Assembly (NCBI GenBank): GCA_963819785.1
Contig: CAWFXW010000026.1
Location: 744,001-808,000, forward strand
Length of the DNA stretch: 64,000 nucleotides
From: Palsa-504 sp963819785
GTDB taxonomy: Bacteria > Actinomycetota > Actinomycetes > Streptosporangiales > Streptosporangiaceae
Direction of reading: 5' to 3'
Below the pieces are notes generated by a model that was not told where the DNA came from, made no database searches, and saw nothing but the letters and a program-made list of their open reading frames with translations. The translations under genes were made by a program, and so were the position numbers. Of the stretch, positions 52,414 to 59,765 are shown piece by piece. Position 1 is the first letter of the stretch. Every line of letters starts with the position of its first letter.

Positions 52414-52833
52414 GTGCCGGAACTTCAGGAGTTGCGCCCTTTGCTCCGCGTCGAGGAGCCTCCTGCTGCGACCGTGTTCCTGGCCAGAGGCGGCCCAGAC
52501 TCCATCGCGAGCCTGCGCTCGGCCGCCCACAGAACTGCTCGGCGCTTCTGCCTGGACGGCGAACCGTTACTGGGTGTCTCAGTGGCTGCCGCTCTAGATG
52601 TATCGCTAGATGAGCTAGTAAGCCATGCTCCCCTGCTCCGGTTTGAGCACGTCTACGCACCTACCGTCGCCGTGCTGGAAGGCTTCCAACTGCTGCCAAC
52701 CTTTGGCCGCCCGCACTTCACTGTCCGGCTAGAGCGTGCCGACGACCCTGAGCTCAGGGGACTCCTCGCTGCGCTAGGGCCTTTGCAGGTGAATCCGGGG
52801 TACGCTAAACGTACCGGTGGGTATGAAAACTAG
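52414..52833 (+). CDS. Conserved hypothetical protein, first gene of a two-gene module
   Basis: 139 residues from GTG 52414, which has TAGGGT 6 nt upstream, so it is probably leaderless. Sequence features include RPLLRVEEPPAATVFLARGGPDSIASLRSAAHRTARRF, a central helix SLDELVSHAPLLRFEHVYAP and the end FTVRLERADDPELRGLLAAL. No catalytic motif recognised. It is followed by a short gene 23 bp later and the two look like a coupled unit found on actinobacterial mobile DNA; a toxin-antitoxin role is possible but unproven. Confidence 0.65.
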   Translation: MPELQELRPLLRVEEPPAATVFLARGGPDSIASLRSAAHRTARRFCLDGEPLLGVSVAAALDVSLDELVSHAPLLRFEHVYAPTVAVLEGFQLLPTFGRPHFTVRLERADDPELRGLLAALGPLQVNPGYAKRTGGYEN

Positions 52834-52856
52834 CGGCTGGCGAAGGAGGTGCAGGG

Positions 52857-53117
52857 ATGTACCGAGTGGACATCAGCGCGGATCTTAACGACGACGATGG
52901 CAGTGGGTACCTCTGGACCTTCCTTGATGAGGCTCGTGACCCTAGCCTGGTCAAGACTGGCGCTGTTCTTGTCGCAGGCAGCGAGGTTGCCGCTGCGATG
53001 TGCGAGGTCACGCGCTTGGAGCCCGGTGGCGACGGGAGCATGATCGTCCACCTCAGGGTGTTGCCTGGAACGGTCGAGGACTACTTCGGCGCCGCCGAGC
53101 GTGCTCTGGTGAGCTAA
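52857..53117 (+). CDS. Small conserved hypothetical protein, second gene of the module
   Basis: 86 residues with strong RBS AAGGAGG 8 nt before the ATG. It reads MYRVDISADLNDDDGSGYLWTFLDEARDPSLVKTG, then AVLVAGSEVAAAMCEVTRLE, a domain of strands ending VEDYFGAAERALVS. It is acidic, in contrast to the basic partner. The fixed order of a larger basic protein followed by a small acidic one resembles toxin-antitoxin pairs. Function unknown. Confidence 0.65.
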   Translation: MYRVDISADLNDDDGSGYLWTFLDEARDPSLVKTGAVLVAGSEVAAAMCEVTRLEPGGDGSMIVHLRVLPGTVEDYFGAAERALVS

Positions 53118-53708
53118 GAAACCCAGTTCTGGAAGAGACAGCCGGGAACACTAGCCTGTCATCTCAGCACATTAGCTGCTCGCCGCAACCGGCACTTCGG
53201 CCGAGGCGTACCGGATCCGCCGGTATGCAGCATTGAGAATGCTTAGCGTCTAGCCGCTGAGGCGCGCAGAACGGGATGTTCTGAGCATTGCCGAGAGTAC
53301 GGAACCCATCCAGGCCGACGAGAAACTACCGTTCCGGCCTGCGGGTGCCACGGTGGGCTTCAGCGGCCCGGCGCAGCCTGTACCCCGACCGTACCCTGAG
53401 CGCTCATATATATCTGCAGGGTGCCACGACCTTGATTACGAAACTCTGTTCGAGAACCTGATTGCCGTATGCACAGAACCGGACTGGCCTACACCAGCCT
53501 TCACGGATTCCGGGCGACGGCGATTTTCTACCCAGATTTCTACCCAGAAGTGCGGCAAAGCGGAGCCGAAATGTTATATGTCCTGGTCATGCCTGCGAAC
53601 TGGAGCGGTCGGCCAGGATGCGTTACCAGCCTTCCAAGCTGGTCATGCGGGTTCGATTCCCGTCGCCCGCTCCAGTTTGTTGGCGGGGGCTGCTGCCGTT
53701 CTGCCTCG
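53118..53708. other. Right end of the island: no gene, second att copy
   Basis: No credible gene occurs between 53118 and 53708. A phrase near 53519-53545 (ATTTCTACCCAGATTTC repeats) looks like the tail of a lost integrase, but only as a guess. The orphan tRNA-Gly half sits at 53626-53678. Confidence 0.4.
53626..53678 (+). repeat. att site, copy 2 (orphan tRNA-Gly 3' half)
   Basis: Perfect 53-bp copy of 49351-49403, including CCA and GTTT. The base before differs (A versus T), showing the true repeat boundary. It has no acceptor 5' half and no D arm, so it is not a tRNA gene. Confidence 0.85.
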
Positions 53709-54500
53709 TCATGACGCGAGGAAACCGGTGATCAGGGGCGTGAGCAAGCTCGGCTGGGTCACCAGCTCGACGTGGCCGCCGTGGTAGACGTGCAGCGTCG
53801 CGTGCGGGATGCCCGCGGCCAGGATGCGGCCGTTGGCCACCGGGATGATCGGGTCCTGGTCGCCGGTGAGCACCAGGGTGCGCTGGCGGATGAGCGGCAG
53901 CAGCGGCAGCGTGGTGAACCCCAGCGCGGCGGTGTGCTGGTACAGGTAACCGATGCTGAGCGGGCTGATCCGCGCCTTGCGCAGGGCGCCGGCCAGCGCG
54001 TCCGGGTCGGTTTTCGCGCTTCCTCCCCACAGGTCGCCCCAGCGGCGCAGGATGAGGTTCTTCACCGGCGGCAGCGGGTTGGGCGGCACCATCGTCTGCG
54101 GCCCGGTTGAGGTCGCCACCAGGATCAGCCGCCGGCACCCGCGCGGGTTGCACAGCGCGAACTGCTGAGCCAGCCCGCCTCCCCAGGAGATACCCAGGAC
54201 GTCGGCCTGCTGGTGGCCGAGCTTATGCAGCATCTCGCGCAGGAGCAGGGCCAGGGTGGTGAAACGGTACGGCCGGTTGGGCAGCTGAGAGCCGCCGACG
54301 CCGGGGGCATCGAAGCGGATCACCTCGATGGCCGGGTCGAGTGCGTCCACGAACGGCTGGAAGGCTTCCAGTCGCATCCCGATGCCGTTGCACAGCAGGA
54401 GCGGAGGCCCGGTCCCGGTGCCCGGCCGGATCGCGGCGCGCAGCGGCGTCCCGCCCACCTGCATGATCTGTTCGCGCACGGAGTCATCTCTGACAGTCAT
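53709..54500 (-). CDS. Alpha/beta hydrolase, PHA-depolymerase-like
   Basis: 263 residues. It has the nucleophile elbow GISWGG (Ser about 105), the acid in LTGDQDPIIP and His in YHGGHVELV. The N-terminal LLLCNGIGMRLEAFQPFVDALDPAIEVIRFDAPGVGGS and NPRGCRRLILVATS are like intracellular medium-chain poly(3-hydroxyalkanoate) depolymerases. The true substrate is unknown. It is paralogous to the hydrolase at 58120 (shared ADVLGISWGGGLAQQFAL). The final TM-like part is lacking. Immediately right of the island border. Confidence 0.8.
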   Translation of the reverse strand: MTVRDDSVREQIMQVGGTPLRAAIRPGTGTGPPLLLCNGIGMRLEAFQPFVDALDPAIEVIRFDAPGVGGSQLPNRPYRFTTLALLLREMLHKLGHQQADVLGISWGGGLAQQFALCNPRGCRRLILVATSTGPQTMVPPNPLPPVKNLILRRWGDLWGGSAKTDPDALAGALRKARISPLSIGYLYQHTAALGFTTLPLLPLIRQRTLVLTGDQDPIIPVANGRILAAGIPHATLHVYHGGHVELVTQPSLLTPLITGFLAS

Positions 54501-54918
54501 GTCCCTTCCTCCCAGGACATGCCGTGGCTGCCGCGTCTGTGACGGCAGTCACACGGCTACGGGGATAGTAAGCCGCGCTTGGGATAGTACGCAATAAGCC
54601 AAGTCCGCTTAGCGCGGCTGGCTGCTGCCTTATCGCGGGCAGGCAGCGGCGGGCGGAACTTCTCGCAGTCGCAGGCGGCCAGGCAGGCCTGCGAGACGAA
54701 CCGGCGCTCGTCAAAGAAGTCAGCGGCCCGGCTGACGGACAACATCACCAGCCTGAGGACGGGACGGTGCTCATCGCGTGACCCATATGCCTGTACCGGG
54801 GCCTCGGCAGGGTCGTTGGACCCCTGCGGGGAGGACTGAGGGCCCGGGTACGGCTGCCGAACGCCGCTGCCATAGCCGCCCCTCTGCCCGCGACGCTGCA
54901 TGCAAGGGGTGCGAGGAG
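54501..54918. other. 418-bp spacer between two divergent genes
   Basis: The hydrolase points left and the HprK-like gene points right. A minus-strand frame 54557-54745 gives a 62-residue piece (VSRAADFFDERRFVSQACLAACDCEKF) with some coding look but no ribosome site, so it is uncertain. The sequence TACTATCC occurs twice near 54560-54595, possibly the hydrolase promoter. Confidence 0.35.
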
Positions 54919-55962
54919 ATGGGTATCAGCTACTACGACGCGCTGTTGCCAGTACGTGAGCCCGGAGCCGGCCTGCGGGCCGTGCTGGCCCGGATCGGTC
55001 TTCCCTACCGGGTGCTCGCGTCGGTCTGCGTGCCCGGAGGCCGGGTTGTGCTCGCCTTCGTTTCTGACAGCGCGCTGCTCAGCCGCATGTTCGCGGCCAA
55101 CTGGGCTCAGGCCGAAGCCGGCCAGGAGCCGGACGCGACGCTCTATGCGCTGGCGGGGCCGGCCTGCGGCTACGGGCTTGACCAGTGGTGGGACGGGGCG
55201 CGATGGTGGTCGCGGGACCACAAGACGATGGTGGTCTTCGGATTTGGCTCATACAGGCTGGCTAAGGTGTGTGTGCGGGGCATTTGCTCGGCGGTGAGCG
55301 GGGATGACATCGTCTTCGTGCACGGATGCGCGCTGTCCGTCGGCGCGCGGACTGGCCGGCGTGGCGTGCTTGTCACGGGAAGTTCCGGCGCGGGGAAGAC
55401 GACGCTGGTGGCGGGCCTGCTGCGGCATCCTGAGTGTTCAGTGGCGGTGCTGAACGATGACTGGGGTGCCCTTTCGGTCGATAGCGGGGTTCTGGTCAGC
55501 ACGGGAGAACGGATGCTGCACATGAAGACGGGCAGCGTGCTGGCCCTTTGCCCTGGCTTCTTCGCAACCGCGCCAGCGGGCTCGTACTCGAGCGATCTGT
55601 CAGAGCATGACCAGAACGCCCGGATGCTCGTGCCGCCGGAAAGCGTCTACGGAACGGCATGGAGCACCGCGGCGACGGTGGCCGAGCATGTGGCCGTGGT
55701 TGTGCGGGAGCCTGCGGGCTGGTTGCCGCCGGGCCGGGAAAACGAGACGGTCAGAGCGATCGAGAGCGAGGGTGACGCGCGTCTGATCCACCATCACGAA
55801 GCGTTCTTCAATGGATCACTGATCCTGACCACGGAAAAGGACAAGTTGCGCGAGGAACGGCGCTACACGCAGCTTCTCAATCGCACAACGGTGTCATGGA
55901 TAAATAATTGCAGCACGCCCGAGGCACTGGTGAGTAACTTCATCTCCGCAGTCATGAGATGA
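54919..55962 (+). CDS. HprK-like P-loop serine kinase homologue
   Basis: 347 residues from ATG 54919 (RBS GAGGAG). A ~130-residue N-terminal part precedes a nucleotide-binding domain with FVHGCALSV, Walker A GSSGAGKTTLVAGLL (about 154-168) and Walker B-like VAVLNDDWGALS. This matches the C-terminal kinase domain of HPr kinase/phosphorylase, although other HprK hallmarks are weak. In actinobacteria such proteins are often near PqqD and lasso-peptide genes, none of which is here. The substrate is unknown. Lies upstream of two short peptides and a kinase-like gene on the same strand. Confidence 0.75.
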   Translation: MGISYYDALLPVREPGAGLRAVLARIGLPYRVLASVCVPGGRVVLAFVSDSALLSRMFAANWAQAEAGQEPDATLYALAGPACGYGLDQWWDGARWWSRDHKTMVVFGFGSYRLAKVCVRGICSAVSGDDIVFVHGCALSVGARTGRRGVLVTGSSGAGKTTLVAGLLRHPECSVAVLNDDWGALSVDSGVLVSTGERMLHMKTGSVLALCPGFFATAPAGSYSSDLSEHDQNARMLVPPESVYGTAWSTAATVAEHVAVVVREPAGWLPPGRENETVRAIESEGDARLIHHHEAFFNGSLILTTEKDKLREERRYTQLLNRTTVSWINNCSTPEALVSNFISAVMR

Positions 55963-56475
55963 AGTAAGAACGGCATTTACCGGCTTTGCGGGTCAGGCGA
56001 CGGCACTGAGGCCCCGTATCTCCTCCTGACGCTGGGCGTAGCGGATGTGATGCAACCCCCGTCGCGCATCAACCCGGCTATCGCGTCGTAGGGCACCGTT
56101 TCCCCGGGGGGATGAGGCGCTGTAACGGCCGCCTGGGTGGCCAGCTCCGCCGGTGCGGCCAGCGGACCAGGTGATCGGCAGCGACACATCAAAGTAACGC
56201 CGGCCGCAGTCGTTACCGGCTGCATTACCGCCGAGAAATACCACCGTAACTCACGCGTGGGACAACAGATGGCAGCAGGGAAGGGCCGCCGCCTCAGTCT
56301 GGGGCCCTAACGGATTAGGAGGTCCCGCAGTGTCCATGCCCTGTGACGGCGATCGTACCGACGCCGCCAGGAGCGTCTCGCCCCCTCCCGATAATCTCGG
56401 GGGTTCTGAGCCGCCTCGGTGAGGATGACGTAGCGCGCGCTCCTGGATCCGATCGTGCAAGAGGAGGAGACCAAG
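55963..56475. other. Gene-free 513 bp between the HprK-like gene and a short peptide
   Basis: No plausible protein frame appears on either strand; minus frames at 55977 and 56251 lack ribosome sites. AT-rich inverted stretches occur near 55970. The region ends with the Shine-Dalgarno GAGGAGGAG of the next small gene. Confidence 0.4.
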
Positions 56476-56613
56476 ATGTTCCGCATATTCATCATCGCCG
56501 TCATTACTACGATGGCCGCGATCCTGGAGACGGCGGCGGACGCAATTGCCGCGACGCTGCCCCCTCCCGCCGCGGACAGTCCCCGGCTGCGGGTAGTGGC
56601 GTCCGGGAGGTAA
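56476..56613 (+). CDS. 45-residue peptide with a hydrophobic N-terminus
   Basis: ATG 56476, stop 56611-56613, strong Shine-Dalgarno GAGGAGGAG ending 7 nt before the ATG. It reads MFRIFIIAVITTMAAILETA, then an Ala-rich helix and a Pro/Arg end. The composition suits a short membrane-inserted or exported peptide. It lies between the HprK-like and kinase-like genes. Confidence 0.5.
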   Translation: MFRIFIIAVITTMAAILETAADAIAATLPPPAADSPRLRVVASGR

Positions 56614-56730
56614 GGCTGGGGCCACCCCGGGACTGTTGACGGAGTGGTGTGGGCCGGCAGGCATCGATGGTGGATGGCAGCCGCGTTTAAATCAGGTGCG
56701 GCTCCCCGTGGCGTGACGTACGTTGCTGAG

Positions 56731-57411
56731 GTGCCTGAGCTGAGTACGGGTCTTCAGGGCATTCCTAGCCTGCCCTGGGAGTCGCTGTCTCATCGCCAGG
56801 TCCTAGCCGAGCTGGCCACAGCGGGCTGGGTGCCATGCGGGATAGGCGACTGGGCGGTTGCGCTGCGATCCCCGGACGGGACCGTCGTCGCGAGGGTATG
56901 TGCATTTGACCCGGCATATTGGGCATTCGTGGATCTGTGCCGCGAGTGCGCCGGCAACCGATGGCTGCCGAGGATCGAGCTGGCCGCCGGCCTGGAAGGC
57001 GGCGGTTCGGTCGTGTTCCTGGAGTTCGTCGCTCCCGTAGATCATCCAGTTGTCGAGCAGTTCGCTGAGCAGTGGCGGGCCAGGGCGCACGATGCGGAGT
57101 TCCAGGAGGTACGCCGGGCAGCACAGATGATCGATGCGGAATACCGCAAATCGACACCTTGGTGGGGCAGGTGCGACCTGGACGATGCCCACATCTTCAG
57201 AGCCGCCGGCGGGCGGCCGGTGCTGATTGACGTCTTCTGCATGGCTGGGACGGACCTGTACCGCGCGATCCTCGACGACGTCGCCGAGGTCCACCGCCGG
57301 ATTCCCCGCGAGCGAATGCGCTACGCACTGGACATCCCGTATATCGCACGGGAGAACAGCGCCGCCGAGATCCTTGCCCTCAAAAACGCCTGGGCACGCG
57401 CCGCCGGATGA
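56731..57411 (+). CDS. Kinase-like protein of unknown function
   Basis: 226 residues from GTG 56731 (TACGTT 6 nt upstream, probably leaderless). The N-lobe-like part reads WVPCGIGDWAVALRSPDGTVVARVCAFD. The later CDLDDAHIFRAAGGRPVLIDVFCMAGTDLYRAILDD resembles the catalytic loop (D-x-x-x-x-N/H) and DFG-like D of aminoglycoside/choline kinase-fold proteins. The P-loop kinase residues beyond these are not clear, and it may be a pseudokinase. Family name not recognised. Close downstream neighbour of the 45-residue peptide. Confidence 0.6.
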   Translation: MPELSTGLQGIPSLPWESLSHRQVLAELATAGWVPCGIGDWAVALRSPDGTVVARVCAFDPAYWAFVDLCRECAGNRWLPRIELAAGLEGGGSVVFLEFVAPVDHPVVEQFAEQWRARAHDAEFQEVRRAAQMIDAEYRKSTPWWGRCDLDDAHIFRAAGGRPVLIDVFCMAGTDLYRAILDDVAEVHRRIPRERMRYALDIPYIARENSAAEILALKNAWARAAG

Positions 57412-57822
57412 TCGCGGCAGGTCTGTCAGGGACCAGCCGCCGATGCTCCAAGCCGCTCCCGAACACCAGATCTGCCGCGCAGTCGGCCCGCATCCTGGCC
57501 GCGGCAACCTGCGCCATAACGGCGGCAGCGTGCGCGTGGCTCGAGGCGAGGGCTTATTACGCAGCGTAGCGAGGAACGTTCCATCTCTCTGGGATACTGA
57601 TCGCCGGCTCGGTGCTCAAGGCCTGTCGGGTGCAACTGTCATGGATGGCGCCCATATCGGCCATTCCAGCGCGAAGCCCATCTCAGCCCGGAAGGGTTTG
57701 ACTGGCCTGCGGACCAGCGGTTGCCCAAGGTTGAGCCGACGGTTTACAGACCGCTTCATACAGGCTCTGACCTGCCGCTATTTTCTAGCTCGGACCCAGG
57801 CTGCGGATGCCAGACAGGCCGC
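57412..57822. other. Gene-free spacer after the kinase-like gene
   Basis: About 410 bp without a credible coding frame. Two short open frames (57427 minus and 57721 plus) have no ribosome site. The right end contains the strong promoter described next. Confidence 0.4.
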
Positions 57823-57851
57823 TTGATACCCCAATCGCTGCTTGATATAGT
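57823..57851 (+). promoter_or_regulatory. Near-consensus housekeeping promoter
   Basis: TTGATA (57823-57828), a 17-bp spacer and TATAGT (57846-57851). This is the best -35/-10 match in the window. Predicted start at about 57858, 24 nt before the ATG of a short gene with its own Shine-Dalgarno GAGGAGG. Confidence 0.75.
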
Positions 57852-57881
57852 TAGCATAGAGGTTGGTGAGGAGGCACGAGA

Positions 57882-58013
57882 ATGGCTACCAAGTTCGCCG
57901 AGCACCTGCTTGCGAGCCGGCGGCAGTTTTGCCGGCAAGGTGATCACGGCAACGTCCCGCTGCGGCCTGACAGGGCCGGGCCGACGGCCGTAACCGCCAA
58001 GGCCGCCGTGTAG
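57882..58013 (+). CDS. 43-residue peptide under a strong promoter
   Basis: ATG 57882, TAG 58011-58013. It reads MATKFAEHLLASRRQFCRQG, then DHGNVPLRPDRAGPTAVTAKAAV. It is basic, with a single Cys, and no known family. The GAGGAGG site 7 nt before the ATG and a near-consensus promoter 36 bp upstream argue that it is expressed. It precedes the second hydrolase gene by 106 bp. Confidence 0.6.
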   Translation: MATKFAEHLLASRRQFCRQGDHGNVPLRPDRAGPTAVTAKAAV

Positions 58014-58119
58014 GCAGCCAGAGCGCCACGCCCGCGGGCAGGGCTGCTACGCGGCAGCGCCGGAACCCGCAGTTCCCGGCGCTGCCGGGTTCGGTGGTTC
58101 GCGATGAAGGAGGTGGACC

Positions 58120-59121
58120 GTGACGGACGAGCGGAAAGCGCGGCCCGGGTTCGGGGCCGACGGCGGCCTGCGTCAGCTGATACCAGGCCGGCCGCACCGC
58201 GCCGTCCCGGGCGAGCAGATACGGACCCTGAGCATCGGCGGGCGCGCCCTGCGAGTCGCAGCGCGGGACGGGAACCCGGACTGGCCGCCGTTGCTGCTGT
58301 GCAACGGCATCGGCGCCCCCCTGGAGGTGTTCCAGCCGTTCGTCGACGCGCTGGACCGCCGGCGGGCCATCATCCGGTTCGACATGCCCGGCATCGGCGG
58401 TTCCCCGGCGTCGGCGCTTCCGTACCACCTGGCCACGTTGCCGCCATTGCTCAGCAGGCTGCTCGACCAGTTCGGCTATCAGCAGGCCGACGTCCTGGGC
58501 ATCTCCTGGGGCGGCGGGCTCGCGCAGCAGTTCGCCCTGAGCCGCCCGGACCGGGTGCGCCGCCTGGTGCTGGTGGCCACCGGCCCCGGCGCGCTGATGA
58601 TCCCGGGACATCCCCGCGTCCTGCTGCGCATGCTCACCCCGCGGCGCCATCACGACCCCGCACACGCGGCCCGCATCGCCGGGGAGCTTTACGGCGGCAG
58701 CGTGCGCGACCACCCGGCGCTGGCCCGCGTCCTGCTGCACCCCGCGGCGCGCCCCGGCCCGGCCCGAGGCTACTACTACCAGCTCGCCTCCGGCATCGGC
58801 TGGACCAGCCTGCCGCGGCTGCCGCGGCTGGCCCAGCCCACCTTGATCCTGGCCGGCGACGACGACCCCATCATCCCGCTGGTCAACGCCCGGATCATGA
58901 ACCGGCTGATACCGCGCAGCGAGCTGCACATCTATCACGGCGGCCACCTTGACCTGGCCACCGACGCCGAACACCTCGCCCCGGTCGTCGAGGCATTTCT
59001 CACCGCCGAGACGGGAGTCGGCATCGCAGCCGCTCATGACCAGACACGCAGGCCGCGCAGGTGGCGGAGACGCGCAGACGGCCGCCGGGCACACACGCAG
59101 GGTGCGCGCTCCGCGGTTTAG
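58120..59121 (+). CDS. Alpha/beta hydrolase, PHA-depolymerase-like, second paralogue
   Basis: 333 residues from GTG 58120 (AAGGAGG, 6 nt). The same catalytic architecture as the gene at 53709: LLLCNGIGAPLEVFQPFVDALD, GISWGGGLAQQFAL with the nucleophile Ser, LILAGDDDPIIP and YHGGHLDLA. It differs by a 40-residue N-terminal extension and by a 50-residue basic C-terminal tail (HDQTRRPRRWRRRADGRR). It could be cytosolic and act on a short ester. The two copies point toward each other across the HprK-like block. Confidence 0.85.
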   Translation: MTDERKARPGFGADGGLRQLIPGRPHRAVPGEQIRTLSIGGRALRVAARDGNPDWPPLLLCNGIGAPLEVFQPFVDALDRRRAIIRFDMPGIGGSPASALPYHLATLPPLLSRLLDQFGYQQADVLGISWGGGLAQQFALSRPDRVRRLVLVATGPGALMIPGHPRVLLRMLTPRRHHDPAHAARIAGELYGGSVRDHPALARVLLHPAARPGPARGYYYQLASGIGWTSLPRLPRLAQPTLILAGDDDPIIPLVNARIMNRLIPRSELHIYHGGHLDLATDAEHLAPVVEAFLTAETGVGIAAAHDQTRRPRRWRRRADGRRAHTQGARSAV

Positions 59122-59148
59122 CGGCCGCCAGGTCTCCGGCGACGACGG

Positions 59149-59204
59149 TCCTGTCGCCCCAGCAGGTAAGTGCGGTGATCACGAGCTTTCTGCGGGAAGG
59201 CTGA
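59149..59204 (+). pseudogene. Possible remnant of another hydrolase C-terminus
   Basis: A frame ending at TGA 59202-59204 reads L-S-P-Q-Q-V-S-A-V-I-T-S-F-L-R-E-G, typical of the last helix of alpha/beta hydrolases. No start or further sequence is present upstream. It may be a fragment of a deleted gene or a coincidence. Confidence 0.3.
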
Positions 59205-59222
59205 GCACGAGGAGGTCTTGAG

Positions 59223-59708
59223 ATGGCTACGGGCCAGGGCGATGACTACCGCGGCGATGACGGCGCCGACGGCGAGGCGACGGACCGGGCACTGCGGAGC
59301 GCCGCCCGCATGTATGCCGGTGATCAGGCGGCCAAGGCCCTAGGGATCAGCATCGATGAGGTCGCGCCCGGCCGGGCCACGGCCCGGATGCGGGTGACTG
59401 GGGACATGACGAATGGTCACGGTATGGCCCACGGCGGCTATATCTTCTTGCTTGCAGATACCGCCTTCGCCTACGCGTGTAACAGCTACGGTCCGGTAAC
59501 GGTCGCTCAGGCGTGTCAGGTCACCTTCCTCAGGCCGGCGCGTGAGGGCGACGAACTCGTCGCGGCGGCCGCGGAGCGAGTGCGGATGGGGCGCAACGGC
59601 ATTTATGACGTCAGCGTCCGCCGCGCCGACGGGGAGGTGCTTGCCGAGCTGCGAGGTCACAGCAGGACGGTGCGGCCGGACCCCGCCCGTACGGACGAGA
59701 CTGCCTGA
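59223..59708 (+). CDS. paaI: Hydroxyphenylacetyl-CoA thioesterase PaaI
   Basis: 161 residues. PaaI removes CoA from dead-end hydroxylated phenylacetyl-CoA intermediates. It has the hotdog-fold sequence MTNGHGMAHGGYIFLLADTAFAYACNSYG with the conserved N-x-x-G-x-x-H-G-G and Asp, then QVTFLRPAREGDELVAAA. Length is normal for PaaI. RBS GAGGAGG, 6 nt before the ATG. It lies beside a PaaE-derived fragment, so a phenylacetate cluster may have been here. Confidence 0.9.
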   Translation: MATGQGDDYRGDDGADGEATDRALRSAARMYAGDQAAKALGISIDEVAPGRATARMRVTGDMTNGHGMAHGGYIFLLADTAFAYACNSYGPVTVAQACQVTFLRPAREGDELVAAAAERVRMGRNGIYDVSVRRADGEVLAELRGHSRTVRPDPARTDETA

Positions 59709-59765
59709 CAACTACGCAAACGAGGTAAGACCGCCGACTGGTTCCGGGCGTGTTCAGTCCCGCCG

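Noticed and set aside
53626..53678. Second tRNA-Gly gene
   Set aside because: Only the 3' half is present, with no 5' acceptor strand or D arm; it is an attachment-site copy.
54778..54918. Upstream extension of the HprK-like gene by 47 residues
   Set aside because: The ATG at 54919 has a clear GAGGAG site, while the upstream part lacks coding composition.
57886..59094. 402-residue minus-strand open frame opposite the second hydrolase
   Set aside because: The plus-strand gene has a good ribosome site and all catalytic motifs; the minus frame has none.
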